Notes: generated by a model from the letters alone, not told the origin. Positions 31,427 through 39,788 are shown, numbered from the stretch's first letter. The stretch is DNA of 64,000 nt from Amycolatopsis sp. 195334CR (GCF_017309385.1 NZ_JAFJMJ010000001.1:1054001-1118000), one strand, 5' to 3'. Numbers and translations: made by a program.

Positions 31427-32200
31427 TCAGTCCGGCCAGGAGGGGTGGCGCTTCTCCAGGAACGCGGCCATGCCCTCCTTGGCGCCCGGCAGCTGCGAGG
31501 CGGCCGCCATCACCTCCAGCGCGATCGTGTACGCGTCCGCCTCCGGGCGGTCCAGCTGCGCGTACAGCGTCTGCTTGCCCAGCGCCTTGCTCGCCCGGCT
31601 GCCCCTGGTCGCCCTGGCCAGCAGGTCCGCCACCGCCTCGTCCAGCGAGGCGTCCGGCACCACCCGGTTGACCATGCCCCAGTCCAGCGCGGTCGCCGCG
31701 TCCACCACGTCGCCGGTCAGCGCCAGCTCCATCAACCGCTTGCGGCCGACCGCCCTGGCCACCGGCACCGCCGGGGTGTGGCAGAACCAGCCGCCCTTGC
31801 CGCCCGGCAGCGCGAAGCCCGCGGACTCCGCCGCGACGGCCAGATCGCACGACGCCACCAGCTGGCACCCCGCCGCGGTGGCCAGGCCGTGCACGCGCGC
31901 GACCACCACCTGCGGCACCGACTGGATGGTGCGCATCAGCTCGGTGCACAACCGCAGCAGCTCACGCACCCGCGGCAGGTCCCGCGCGGCGACGTCGCCG
32001 AAGTCGTGCCCCGCCGAGAACACCGGACCGGCCCCCGCCAGCACGATGCCCGTCGCGTCGGTGGCACCGGCTTCGCGGAACGCCGCGAGCAGTTCGGCCA
32101 GGTGCTCCTCGGACAGCGAATTCCGCCGGGCCGCCCGGTTCATCGTGATGGTGACGGTGTCGCCGTCCCGTTTGAAGAGAAGGTGCTGGTACTCGCCCAT
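31427..32200 (-). CDS. Enoyl-CoA hydratase/isomerase family protein, ECHDC3-like
   Basis: This 257-residue crotonase-fold protein begins MGEYQHLLFKRDGDTVTITM. The acyl-CoA oxyanion-hole region is SAGHDFGDV and the second GHGLATAAG-type segment is VHGLATAAGCQLVASCDLAV. The usual catalytic glutamates are not where hydratases have them: the first position is Gln (GCQLV rather than GCELA) and the second is in ALPGGKGG rather than PE. That pattern matches ECHDC3-like proteins, so hydratase activity is doubtful. ATG 32200 has TACGGT 6 nt upstream. Confidence 0.82.
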   Translation of the reverse strand: MGEYQHLLFKRDGDTVTITMNRAARRNSLSEEHLAELLAAFREAGATDATGIVLAGAGPVFSAGHDFGDVAARDLPRVRELLRLCTELMRTIQSVPQVVVARVHGLATAAGCQLVASCDLAVAAESAGFALPGGKGGWFCHTPAVPVARAVGRKRLMELALTGDVVDAATALDWGMVNRVVPDASLDEAVADLLARATRGSRASKALGKQTLYAQLDRPEADAYTIALEVMAAASQLPGAKEGMAAFLEKRHPSWPD

Positions 32201-32263
32201 ACCGTGACCGTAGGCGCCGCCGAGCGGCCCCTCAACCACCGTCCGTTGTGGCAGGCTGAGCGG
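32201..32263. promoter_or_regulatory. Divergent promoter region, enoyl-CoA hydratase-like / EccC-like ATPase
   Basis: TACGGT on the minus strand (32207-32212) precedes ATG 32200 by 6 nt. CAGGCT on the plus strand (32252-32257) precedes GTG 32264 by 6 nt. No ribosome-binding sites are visible. Confidence 0.4.
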
Positions 32264-33712
32264 GTGCTGCTCGATCTACTCGGTGTCGAAGACCCGCAGA
32301 CGCTCAAGACCGCGTGGAGCACCGGCCTCGACCTCCGCACCCCGCTCGGGCACGGCGAGACCGGCGAGCCGGTGGAACTCGACCTGGCCGCGCACTGCGT
32401 CTGCGTCGGCATGCCCGGCAGCGGGAAGTCCGAGCTGGTGCGGACCGTGGTGACCGGCCTGGCCGTGCGGAACTCCCCCGAGTGCCTCAACTTCCTGCTG
32501 GCCGGGACCGCCGACGGGCTGGCGAAGCTGCCGCACGTGGCCACCGTGGCCCGCGACGCCGACCAGCTGACCGACCTGCTCGACGACGAGATCCGCCACC
32601 GCCTGCGCCTGCGCGAGACCGGTGACATCGGCAAGGCGCCCGCGCTGGTGGTCGTGGTCGACGAGATCGGCGAGGCCAGCACCCGGAAACCGCTGCTCGC
32701 CGACGCGCTGCTGCGGGCCGCCCAGCTCGGCGACGACCTCCGCCTGCACCTGCTGCTGACCGCGCGCACCACGCCCACCGGCGCGATGCGCGGGCTGTAC
32801 GCCTTCGCGCCGTGCCGGATCGCGCTGCCCGGCGCCACCCGGTCCGCGGACGGCCAGATCCTCGGCGTGCCCGACGTCGAACCGCTGCCCGCGCTGCCCG
32901 GCAACGGGTATCTCAAGAGCGACTTCACCCAGCCGCCGCTGCGGTTCGAGCTGGCCAGGGTGCCCGAGGGCATGCTCGCGCAGCTCGGCGAGCTGATGGC
33001 GGTGCACGGCAACCGCGCGCGCCCGCTGTGGCCGCCGCTGGGCACGGTCACCTACGACGTGGTGAACGAGCGCAACGAGCTCGCCGGCATCCCGTTCGCG
33101 CTGCCGGAGCAGTACTACTCACCGCTGGTGCTGGACTTCAAGGCCGACCCGCACCTGCTGGTCTTCGGCGGCCCGCGGGCCGGCAAGACCTCAGTGCTGC
33201 GCACGGTCCTGCGCGGGATCACCACCGAGTACACCGTCTCGCAGGCCGTGGTGGTGATCGCCGACTTCCGCGAGGGCCTGCGCGGGATCCTGGAACCGGA
33301 GCGCCTGCTCGCCTACGCGACCACACCCGCCGAGCTGCGCACCATCGTCGGCGACGCGGTGGCGTCGATCCGCAAGCGGCTCGGGCAGGACTGGCACGGC
33401 CCGGACCTGTTCATCGTGGTCGACGACTACGACGCGATGCCGCCGGGAGCCGACGAACTGCAGCCGATGGTGGACCTGCTCGGCTACGGCAAGCAGATCG
33501 GCCTGCGGTTCGTCGCCGCGGGCACCGACGCGATGGCGGCGAACCCGATCGTCACCGCGTTGCGCGAGTCGCCCACGCTGCGGCTGACCGGCGAGGTGTT
33601 GCCCGGCACCGCGCCCGGCGGGCGGCCGGGCCTGCCCGCGGTGGGCGAAGCCGAGTTCGGCGGCGAGCCGGTGCGCGTGCCGTGGCACCAGCTCTCAGGA
33701 GAGCCCACGTGA
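32264..33712 (+). CDS. Orphan FtsK/SpoIIIE (EccC-like) double ATPase without membrane domain
   Basis: This 482-residue protein resembles part of the type VII secretion ATPase EccC. The first ATPase domain has LDLRTPLGHGETGEPVELDL, Walker A GMPGSGKSELVRT (about 49-61) and Walker B ALVVVVDEIGEA. The second has Walker A GGPRAGKTSVLRT (about 303-315) and Walker B LFIVVDDYDAM. Full EccC has two membrane helices and three ATPase domains; this chain has neither the helices nor the third domain. The EccC motif DFKGG is replaced by AGTADG. No WXG100, EccB, EccD or MycP gene is nearby. The start could be further upstream, but that would overlap the divergent gene. The last 18 nt overlap the meaA end. 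Confidence 0.75.
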   Translation: MLLDLLGVEDPQTLKTAWSTGLDLRTPLGHGETGEPVELDLAAHCVCVGMPGSGKSELVRTVVTGLAVRNSPECLNFLLAGTADGLAKLPHVATVARDADQLTDLLDDEIRHRLRLRETGDIGKAPALVVVVDEIGEASTRKPLLADALLRAAQLGDDLRLHLLLTARTTPTGAMRGLYAFAPCRIALPGATRSADGQILGVPDVEPLPALPGNGYLKSDFTQPPLRFELARVPEGMLAQLGELMAVHGNRARPLWPPLGTVTYDVVNERNELAGIPFALPEQYYSPLVLDFKADPHLLVFGGPRAGKTSVLRTVLRGITTEYTVSQAVVVIADFREGLRGILEPERLLAYATTPAELRTIVGDAVASIRKRLGQDWHGPDLFIVVDDYDAMPPGADELQPMVDLLGYGKQIGLRFVAAGTDAMAANPIVTALRESPTLRLTGEVLPGTAPGGRPGLPAVGEAEFGGEPVRVPWHQLSGEPT

Positions 33713-35713
33713 TTCGCGGACCACGGTGACGATCTCGTCCATGATCTCGGTCAGCTCGTAGTCCTTCGGCGTGAAGACCCTGGCGATCCCGCGATCGGTG
33801 AGCAGTTTGGCGTCGTCGGGCGGGATGATGCCGCCGACGATCACCGGCACGTCGCCCGCCCCGGCCGCCCGCAGGCCGTCGACCACCTCCGGCACCACTT
33901 CCAGGTGCGAACCGGAGAGCACGGACAGGCCGATCACGTGCACGCCCTCCTGCACCGCGGCCGCCACGATCTGCTCCGGGGTCAGCCGGATGCCCTGGTA
34001 GATGACCTCGAACCCGGCGTCACGCGCCCGCACGGCGACCTGCTCGGCACCGTTGGAGTGCCCGTCCAGCCCGGGCTTGCCGACCAGGATGCGCAACCGC
34101 TCGCCGAGTTCGTCGCCGGTCTCCCTGACCCGCGTGCGCACGCGCTCCAGCTGCTCGCCGGACTCACCGGAGCTGGACGCCGCGCTCACCCCGGTCGGGG
34201 CGCGGTACTCGCCGAACACCTCCCGCAGCGCGTGCGACCACTCCCCCGTCGTCACCCCGGCCGCCGCGCAGGCGAGCGTGGCCTCGAACAGGTTCTCCGT
34301 GGTCTTCGCGACCTCGCGCAGGTGCTCCAGCGACCGCTCCACCGCCGCGTCGTCCCGGCTGGTCCGCCACTCCTCCAGCGCGCTGACGGCCTGCTTCTCC
34401 ACCACCGGGTCGATCGTCTCGATCGCCTTCGCGCCCTCGGCCTGCAGCGGGCTCGGCTCGGTGGTGTCGAACTTGTTCACCCCGACCAGCACCTGCTCGC
34501 CGTTCTCCACCTTGCGCCGGTAGTCGGCGAACGAGGCGACCAGCTGCGACTTCATGTAGCCGCTCTCCACCGCGGCCACCGCGCCGCCCATCCCCAGCAC
34601 CTGGTCGATCTCGGCACGGGCTCCGGCGACGATCTCGTCCACCTTGGCCTGGATCACGTGCGAGCCGTCGAAGATGTCCTCGTACTCCAGCAGGTCGGTC
34701 TCGTAGGCGAGCACCTGCTGCATGCGCAGCGCCCACTGCTGGTCCCACGGCCGGGGCAGGCCGAGCGCCTCGTTCCACGCCGGCAGCTGGATGGCCCGCG
34801 CCCGCGCGCCGCGCGAGAGCGAGACGGCCAGCATCTCCAGCACGATCCGCTGCACGTTGTTCTCGGGCTGGGCCTCGGTCAGCCCCAGCGAGTTGACCTG
34901 CACGCCGTAGCGCAGGCGCCGGGCCTTCGGGTCCTCGACGCCGTAGCGCTCCTTCGTGATCTCGTCCCAGAGCGCGGTGAACGCGCGCATCTTGGACATC
35001 TCCTCGACGAAGCGCACCCCGGCGTTGACGAAGAACGAGATCCGCGCGACCACCTTGGCCATGTCGGCCGGCTCCACCTGGCCCGAGTCGCGCACCGCGT
35101 CGAGCACCGCGATCGCCGTGCACAGGGCGTAGGCGACCTCCTGCGTCGGCGTCGCGCCCGCCTCCTGCAGGTGGTAGCTGCAGATGTTGATCGGGTTCCA
35201 GCGCGGCACGTGGTGCACCGTCCAGGCGATCATGTCGGTGATCAGCCGCAGGCTGGGGCCTGGCGGGAAGATGTAGGTCCCGCGGGAGAGGTACTCCTTG
35301 ATGATGTCGTTCTGCGTGGTGCCGGTGAGCTTCGCCAGCACCTCGTCGACGTCGCGGCCTTCTGCCTCGGCCTGCTCCTTCGCCACGGTGACGTACAGCG
35401 AGAGCAGCCACATGGCGGGCGCGTTGATGGTCATCGAGGTGTTCGCCTCGGCGAGCGGGATGCCGTCGAACAGCCGCCGCATGTCGCCGATGTGCGCCAC
35501 CGGCACGCCGACCTTGCCGACCTCGCCCTTGGCGAGCTTGTGGTCGGCGTCGTAACCGGTCTGCGTGGGCAGGTCGAAGGCGACCGACAGGCCGGTCTGC
35601 CCCTTGGCCAGGTTCCGCCGGTACAGCTCGTTCGACGCGGCGGCCGAGGAGTGGCCGGCGTAGGTGCGCATCACCCAGGGCCGGTCGCGCTCGCGGTCGG
35701 TCGGATAGGGCAC
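33695..35713 (-). CDS. meaA: Ethylmalonyl-CoA mutase / MeaA-type acyl-CoA mutase
   Basis: This 672-residue adenosylcobalamin-dependent mutase combines the TIM-barrel domain (MRTYAGHSSAAASNELYRRN, SVAFDLPTQTGYD, WNPINICSYHLQEAGAT) and the C-terminal cobalamin domain (LVGKPGLDGHSNGAEQ with the DxHxxG base-off motif, then GLSVLSGSHLEVV and VGGIIPPDD) in one chain. This is the MeaA/Ecm layout of the ethylmalonyl-CoA pathway, which rearranges ethylmalonyl-CoA to methylsuccinyl-CoA; isobutyryl- or methylmalonyl-CoA mutase activity is less likely. GTG 35713 follows GGGAGG. The partner reductase (ccr) is not in the window; an adenosyltransferase for the cofactor is at 38310. Confidence 0.88.
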   Translation of the reverse strand: MPYPTDRERDRPWVMRTYAGHSSAAASNELYRRNLAKGQTGLSVAFDLPTQTGYDADHKLAKGEVGKVGVPVAHIGDMRRLFDGIPLAEANTSMTINAPAMWLLSLYVTVAKEQAEAEGRDVDEVLAKLTGTTQNDIIKEYLSRGTYIFPPGPSLRLITDMIAWTVHHVPRWNPINICSYHLQEAGATPTQEVAYALCTAIAVLDAVRDSGQVEPADMAKVVARISFFVNAGVRFVEEMSKMRAFTALWDEITKERYGVEDPKARRLRYGVQVNSLGLTEAQPENNVQRIVLEMLAVSLSRGARARAIQLPAWNEALGLPRPWDQQWALRMQQVLAYETDLLEYEDIFDGSHVIQAKVDEIVAGARAEIDQVLGMGGAVAAVESGYMKSQLVASFADYRRKVENGEQVLVGVNKFDTTEPSPLQAEGAKAIETIDPVVEKQAVSALEEWRTSRDDAAVERSLEHLREVAKTTENLFEATLACAAAGVTTGEWSHALREVFGEYRAPTGVSAASSSGESGEQLERVRTRVRETGDELGERLRILVGKPGLDGHSNGAEQVAVRARDAGFEVIYQGIRLTPEQIVAAAVQEGVHVIGLSVLSGSHLEVVPEVVDGLRAAGAGDVPVIVGGIIPPDDAKLLTDRGIARVFTPKDYELTEIMDEIVTVVRESRGLS

Positions 35714-35735
35714 GGCAACCTCCCAGCTGGGGCGT

Positions 35736-35759
35736 TTACCGGAGTGTACTCGCCGGTAA
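35736..35759 (-). promoter_or_regulatory. meaA: Palindromic candidate operator upstream of meaA
   Basis: TTACCGG (35736-35742) and CCGGTAA (35753-35759) form an inverted repeat with a 10-bp centre. The right half contains TACTCGCCGGTAA (35747-35759), identical to the 13-mer upstream of the 3-hydroxyacyl-CoA dehydrogenase gene. The left half is an imperfect inverted copy of the same motif. It lies 23-46 bp upstream of the meaA start. Confidence 0.6.
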
Positions 35760-35851
35760 CATAACTCGTGGAGTGGAACCGGACACGTGACACGATCCAG
35801 TGGCGTAGGACTGTGAGCGAAATCCGGCAGCGGCGCCCCCGGTTCACCCGT

Positions 35852-35865
35852 TAGCCTGCGTGATC
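35852..35865 (+). promoter_or_regulatory. -10 element TAGCCT of the LysE gene
   Basis: TAGCCT (35852-35857) is 8 nt before GTG 35866. This placement favours GTG 35866 over the in-frame GTG at 35860. Confidence 0.5.
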
Positions 35866-36492
35866 GTGACGTGGAGTGTGTACGGCAGCTATCTGGCCGT
35901 GGTGGTGGCCGTGGTGCTGGCCCCCGGACCGGACACCATGGTGGTGCTGAAGAACTCGCTGGCCGGCGGGTTCCGCGGTGGCCTGGTGGCCAGCTCCGGC
36001 ATCCTGGTCGGCAACCTGGTGCAGGGCACCGCCGCCGCGCTGGGCCTCGGCGCGGTGATCGCGCATTCGCAGCCGCTGTTCCTCACGCTCAAGTGGCTCG
36101 GCGTCGCCTACCTCTGCTACCTGGGCTTCCAGGCGCTGCGCGGGGCGTGGAAGGGCGACTACCAGTCGCTGGAGGACGGCGAGCAGAGCAGGGCCCGCGG
36201 CTTCCGCCGGTTCCGCGAGGGCTTCCTGTCCAACATCACCAACCCGAAGGTGCTGATCCTCTACCTGTCGGTGCTGCCGCAGTTCCTCGACCCGGCGGTG
36301 ACCACCACGCTGGACGCGCTGCTGCTCGCCTACACCGTCGGCGTGCTGGGCTTCGCCTGGCTGCTGGTGCTGCTGTTCTTCGTGCACCGGGTGCGGGTGT
36401 GGCTGCGGCGCCGCCGGGTCCGCCGCACGCTGGACGCGGTCACCGGCGGCGCGCTGGTCGGCTTCGGCGCCCTGCTGGCCGCCGAAGCCTGA
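35866..36492 (+). CDS. LysE family translocator
   Basis: This 208-residue membrane protein of the LysE/RhtB superfamily has about six hydrophobic segments. The family signature near the N-terminus is LAPGPDTMVVLKNSLAGGF, and LSNITNPKVLILYLSVLPQF follows later. Members export amino acids or their derivatives by proton antiport; the substrate is unknown. GTG 35866 (VTWSVYGSYL) was chosen by distance to a -10 element. It converges on the PPOX gene with a 4-nt gap. Confidence 0.88.
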   Translation: MTWSVYGSYLAVVVAVVLAPGPDTMVVLKNSLAGGFRGGLVASSGILVGNLVQGTAAALGLGAVIAHSQPLFLTLKWLGVAYLCYLGFQALRGAWKGDYQSLEDGEQSRARGFRRFREGFLSNITNPKVLILYLSVLPQFLDPAVTTTLDALLLAYTVGVLGFAWLLVLLFFVHRVRVWLRRRRVRRTLDAVTGGALVGFGALLAAEA

Positions 36493-36496
36493 GCCA

Positions 36497-36925
36497 CTAG
36501 GACTTGCGGTAGTCGGTGCTGAGCCAGCGCACCGGGCGCATCCGGATCAGCACCGAACCCTCGGCCTGGAAGTTCTGCTCGAAGAACTTCTCGCCCTCTT
36601 CCTGGCCCAGGTAGCGGACGGCGATCGCGCGGACCTCCTCCGCCGGGGCGGGCTCCTCGAAGGCGACGACCTGGCCCTCGGCGGTGACGTACCGGTACGG
36701 CCACTCCTCCACCTGCGCGGTGATGGCGAACCGCCCGGCGGCCTTGATCAGCTTGCTCTTGACCGAATCGGGGCTGGTCCAGAGCAGCACCTCACCGCCG
36801 GGCCGGTAGTCGTACCAGATCGGCACGGCCAGCGGCGCGCGATCCGGCCGCTCGATCGCCACCACCCCGACGTGCACCTCGGCGAGGAAGGCCTCGCGCT
36901 CCTCGGCGGTCATCGTGAACGACAT
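36497..36925 (-). CDS. PPOX-class (pyridoxamine 5'-phosphate oxidase-like) flavin/F420-binding protein
   Basis: This 142-residue split-barrel protein begins MTAEEREAFLAEVHVGVVAI and contains VPIWYDYRPGGEVLLWTSP, SVKSKLIKAAGRFAITAQ and YRYVTAEGQVVAFEEP. These are typical of the small PNPOx-like family, many actinobacterial members of which bind F420 or FMN rather than oxidise pyridoxamine phosphate. The redox substrate is unknown. It lies 24 nt after the murA stop in the opposite-end direction, on the same strand as murA, so it may be co-transcribed downstream of it. Confidence 0.82.
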   Translation of the reverse strand: MSFTMTAEEREAFLAEVHVGVVAIERPDRAPLAVPIWYDYRPGGEVLLWTSPDSVKSKLIKAAGRFAITAQVEEWPYRYVTAEGQVVAFEEPAPAEEVRAIAVRYLGQEEGEKFFEQNFQAEGSVLIRMRPVRWLSTDYRKS

Positions 36926-36949
36926 CGGAACCCCCTGGGTCCTCGCGGG

Positions 36950-38227
36950 TTACTTGGCCCGGTCGGGGTCACCCGCGACGCGCTCGATGCGAGCCCCCAG
37001 CCGGTTCAGATTCTCCACGAAATGCGGGTAACCGCGGTCGATGTGGAAGACGTCCCAGACCTCGGTGACCCCATCGGCGCACAGCCCGGCCAGCACCAGC
37101 CCCGCGCCCGCGCGGATGTCGGAGGCCCAGACCGGCGCGCTGGAGAGCTGCTCGACCCCGCGGACGACCGCGTGGTGGCCGTCGGTGCGCGCGTCCGCGG
37201 ACAGGCGCACCATCTCCTCGATGAACCGGAACCGCGCCTCGTAGACGTTCTCGGTGATCATCGAAGTGCCCTCGGAGACCGCCGACAGCGCCACCGCGAA
37301 CGGCTGCAGGTCGGTGGCGAAGCCCGGGTAGGGCAGGGTCACCCAGTCCACCGCGGTCGGCCGCTCGGCCTGCACGATCCGGAAACCCTTGTCGTCGAAG
37401 GTGGTGATCTCGGCGCCGGCCAGCCGGAACTTGTCCAGCACCAGCTCCAGGTGGTGCGGGTTGACCCCGCGCACGGTCAGGTCACCGCGGGTCATCGCGG
37501 CGGCGAAGGCCCAGGTCGCGCCCACGATCCGGTCGCCGATCACCTGGTGGCGGGTGGGGTGCAGCTGGTCCACCCCGTGCACGGTCAGCGTGGAGGTGCC
37601 CGCGCCCTCGATCTTGGCGCCCATCTCGGTGAGCATCTGGCAGATGTCGACCAGCTCCGGCTCGCGCGCGGCGTTGTCGATCACCGTGGTGCCCTCGGCC
37701 AGCACGGCCGCCATCAGGATGTTCTCGGTGGCGCCGACGCTCGGGAAGTCCAGCCAGATCTGCGCGCCGTGCAGGCCCTCGGCCTCGGCGACCACGCAGC
37801 CGTGCTCGATGGTGCTGGTGGCGCCCAGTTTGCGCAGGCCGTTCTGGTGCATGTCCAGCGGCCGCTGGCCGATCGCGTCACCGCCGGGCAGCGCCACCAC
37901 GGCCTTGCGCAGCCTGCCGACCAGCGGGCCGAGCACGCAGACCGAGGCACGCAGCTTGCCCATCGCGGGCGAGTCGGCGCGGTGCGACAGCTCGGCGGGG
38001 GTGGTGATGCGCACGGTGCCGCCGTCCAGCTCCACCTCGCAGCCGACGCTGCGCAGCACGTCCGCCATCAGCGGGACGTCCAGGATCTGCGGGCAGTTGG
38101 TGATGGTGGTGGTGCCCTCGGCCAGCAGGGCCGCCGCCATCAGCTTCAGGACGCTGTTCTTCGCCCCCACCACGTCGACCTCACCGACCAGCCGGGCGCC
38201 GCCATGGACGTCGAAGTGCTCGCTCAT
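36950..38227 (-). CDS. murA: UDP-N-acetylglucosamine 1-carboxyvinyltransferase MurA
   Basis: This 425-residue enzyme catalyses the first committed step of peptidoglycan synthesis, transferring enolpyruvate from PEP to UDP-GlcNAc. Conserved residues include the Lys/Asn pair in GAKNSVLKL. The active-site loop is [15 protein letters not shown] with Asp117 where most bacteria have Cys. In Mycobacterium tuberculosis this Asp makes MurA insensitive to fosfomycin, so the same is expected here. ATG 38227 is conserved, and CATTAT lies 8 nt upstream on the minus strand. It is divergent from the adenosyltransferase gene. Confidence 0.95.
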   Translation of the reverse strand: MSEHFDVHGGARLVGEVDVVGAKNSVLKLMAAALLAEGTTTITNCPQILDVPLMADVLRSVGCEVELDGGTVRITTPAELSHRADSPAMGKLRASVCVLGPLVGRLRKAVVALPGGDAIGQRPLDMHQNGLRKLGATSTIEHGCVVAEAEGLHGAQIWLDFPSVGATENILMAAVLAEGTTVIDNAAREPELVDICQMLTEMGAKIEGAGTSTLTVHGVDQLHPTRHQVIGDRIVGATWAFAAAMTRGDLTVRGVNPHHLELVLDKFRLAGAEITTFDDKGFRIVQAERPTAVDWVTLPYPGFATDLQPFAVALSAVSEGTSMITENVYEARFRFIEEMVRLSADARTDGHHAVVRGVEQLSSAPVWASDIRAGAGLVLAGLCADGVTEVWDVFHIDRGYPHFVENLNRLGARIERVAGDPDRAK

Positions 38228-38309
38228 GGGCGCCAATAATGCCTGGCGCACAAGGAGCACCGGTGGACGGGTCGGTCCTTTTCCCGGGCGAGCGGCTAGC
38301 CTCGGCGGT
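38228..38309. promoter_or_regulatory. Divergent murA / adenosyltransferase promoter region
   Basis: Minus-strand CATTAT (38236-38241) is 8 nt from the murA start. Plus-strand TAGCCT (38297-38302) is 7 nt from ATG 38310. Neither gene has a clear Shine-Dalgarno in this 82-bp gap. Confidence 0.5.
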
Positions 38310-38885
38310 ATGCCTGTACGGATCAACCGCGTCTACACCAAGGTCGGCGACAACGGCACGACCGCGCTCGGCGACGGCTCCCGCGTGCCGAAGACCTCCG
38401 CGCGCCTCGGCGCCTACGCCGACGTCGACGAGACGAACTCGGTGCTCGGGCTGGCCATCGCCGTCGGCGGACTGCCGGACGAGCTCGCCGACGTGCTGAG
38501 GTCGGTGCAGAACGACCTGTTCGACGTGGGCGCGGACCTGTGCGCGCCGGTGGTGGAGAACCCGCCGTACCCGCCGCTGCGCATCACCGAGGCGTACGTG
38601 GAGCGGCTGGAGGGGTGGTGCGACTCGTTCAACGAACGGGTGCCGAAGCTGACCTCGTTCATCCTGCCCGGCGGGACCCCGGGCGCGGCCTTCCTGCACC
38701 AGGCGCGCACCGTGGCGCGGCGGGCGGAGCGCTCGGGCTGGGCGTTGATCGAAGCCGAGCCGGACACCACGAACGCGGTGGCGGTGAAGTACCTGAACCG
38801 GCTGTCGGACCTGCTGTTCATCCTGGCCCGCCTGGCCAACCCGGACGGCGACATCCTCTGGACCCCGGGCGGCGACCGCGCCTGA
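38310..38885 (+). CDS. Cob(I)yrinic acid a,c-diamide adenosyltransferase (PduO/MMAB type)
   Basis: This 191-residue ATP:cob(I)alamin adenosyltransferase forms adenosylcobalamin. The ATP-binding N-terminus is [17 protein letters not shown], followed by [12 protein letters not shown]. The conserved helix is [25 protein letters not shown], with [15 protein letters not shown] at the C-terminus. It can supply the cofactor of the MeaA mutase encoded 2.6 kb away. The gene ends just before the second copy of the 59-bp palindrome. Confidence 0.93.
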   Translation: MPVRINRVYTKVGDNGTTALGDGSRVPKTSARLGAYADVDETNSVLGLAIAVGGLPDELADVLRSVQNDLFDVGADLCAPVVENPPYPPLRITEAYVERLEGWCDSFNERVPKLTSFILPGGTPGAAFLHQARTVARRAERSGWALIEAEPDTTNAVAVKYLNRLSDLLFILARLANPDGDILWTPGGDRA

Positions 38886-38894
38886 CCGCGGCCC

Positions 38895-38953
38895 AATGCT
38901 ATGAGTGGGGCATTACTTGCGTTGAATGCAAGTAATGCCCCACTCATAGCATT
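38895..38953. repeat. 59-bp perfect palindromic repeat, copy 2
   Basis: Arms 38895-38920 and 38928-38953 are perfect 26-bp inverted repeats with loop GTTGAAT. Compared with copy 1, the second base pair of the stem is A-T instead of T-A, so both arms changed together. It lies between the convergent adenosyltransferase and DUF2550 genes. Confidence 0.9.
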
Positions 38954-38962
38954 GATCGGGGG

Positions 38963-39394
38963 TCAGCCCCAGTGGACCCGGCGGCCCGGTGGGGCGGATT
39001 CGAGCCAGGAAAGGAAGCCGGTGAGGGCGCCGGGGCCCATGGCGATCTCGATCGGGTTGCCGCCGCCCGACTCGCAGCGGAGCACCTTCGACCCGGCCGG
39101 TACGGCGTACGACTCGTACCCCTCCGGCTCCCGCCGGTCCGCGATCTCCAGGTTCTCCCGCCGGTACACCCGGTCCGGCTTCAGCCGGAGGCTCCAGACC
39201 CGGTACCAGACGAACTCCTCGCCCTCGTACCGGCCGATCCCCAGGTGCCAGCCCTCCCGGCTGTCGTCCGGCCGCCAGCGCAGCGCGACGCTCACGCCGC
39301 CACCACGCCGCATCCGGACCCAGCGCAGCGCGTACCAGACCGCGACCAGCAGCAGGGCCAGCGGAAGCCACAAGACGATCAAACTGACGTCCAT
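38963..39394 (-). CDS. DUF2550 membrane-anchored protein
   Basis: This 143-residue protein has one N-terminal membrane helix (LIVLWLPLALLLVAVWYAL), a basic stretch (RWVRMRRGGG) and a cytoplasmic beta-rich domain. It corresponds to DUF2550, which follows atpC in many actinobacteria (Rv1312 in M. tuberculosis). The function is unknown; its fixed place behind the ATP synthase genes suggests a membrane-related role. It starts 28 nt after the atpC stop and is probably the last gene of the operon. Confidence 0.85.
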   Translation of the reverse strand: MDVSLIVLWLPLALLLVAVWYALRWVRMRRGGGVSVALRWRPDDSREGWHLGIGRYEGEEFVWYRVWSLRLKPDRVYRRENLEIADRREPEGYESYAVPAGSKVLRCESGGGNPIEIAMGPGALTGFLSWLESAPPGRRVHWG

Positions 39395-39422
39395 GGCCGG
39401 CTCCCGCTCGTCGCCCGCTCGC

Positions 39423-39788
39423 TCAGGCCGTCTGCCCGGCCGCCCGCAGCCTCGCCGCGGCCCTCGCCCGCTCGGCCTCGTCCTCGGCCTGGAGCGCGGA
39501 CCTGGCCTCGGCCACGTCGATCTCGTCGGCCAGCTCGGCGGACTCGGCCAGAATGATCACCGCGGTCGCCGTCACGGACAGGAACCCGCCGTGCACCGCG
39601 GCCACGAACGTCTCGCCGTCGGTGGTGTTCACCTTGACCACGCCGCCCTCGACCAGCTGGCCGAGCACCGGCTCGTGACCCGGCATGATGCCGATCTCAC
39701 CCTCGGTGGTCTGGGCGACCACGAAGGTGGCCTGGCCCGACCAGAGGCGCCGCTCGACCGCGACAAGCTCAACGGACATCTCAGCCAC
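39423..39788 (-). CDS. atpC: ATP synthase F1 epsilon subunit
   Basis: This 121-residue central-stalk subunit couples rotation to catalysis. The N-terminal beta-sandwich begins [20 protein letters not shown] and contains [18 protein letters not shown] short C-terminal helical part ends [13 protein letters not shown], typical of the shorter actinobacterial epsilon. GTG 39788 is used because AAGGAG sits 7 nt upstream; a longer frame to 39803 is not needed. Unlike the other junctions of the operon, atpD and atpC are 129 bp apart with a hairpin and a possible promoter between them. Confidence 0.93.
   Translation of the reverse strand: MAEMSVELVAVERRLWSGQATFVVAQTTEGEIGIMPGHEPVLGQLVEGGVVKVNTTDGETFVAAVHGGFLSVTATAVIILAESAELADEIDVAEARSALQAEDEAERARAAARLRAAGQTA

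Noticed and set aside
31374..31949. Open frames beginning MSGALLALNASNAPLIA at 31360-31410 and 38900-38950 on both strands
   Set aside because: The shared peptide is only the translation of the 59-bp hairpin; there is no coding continuity or homology.
35714..35859. Cobalamin riboswitch upstream of meaA
   Set aside because: The leader is too short, contains a protein-type palindrome instead, and no B12-box-like conserved core was seen.
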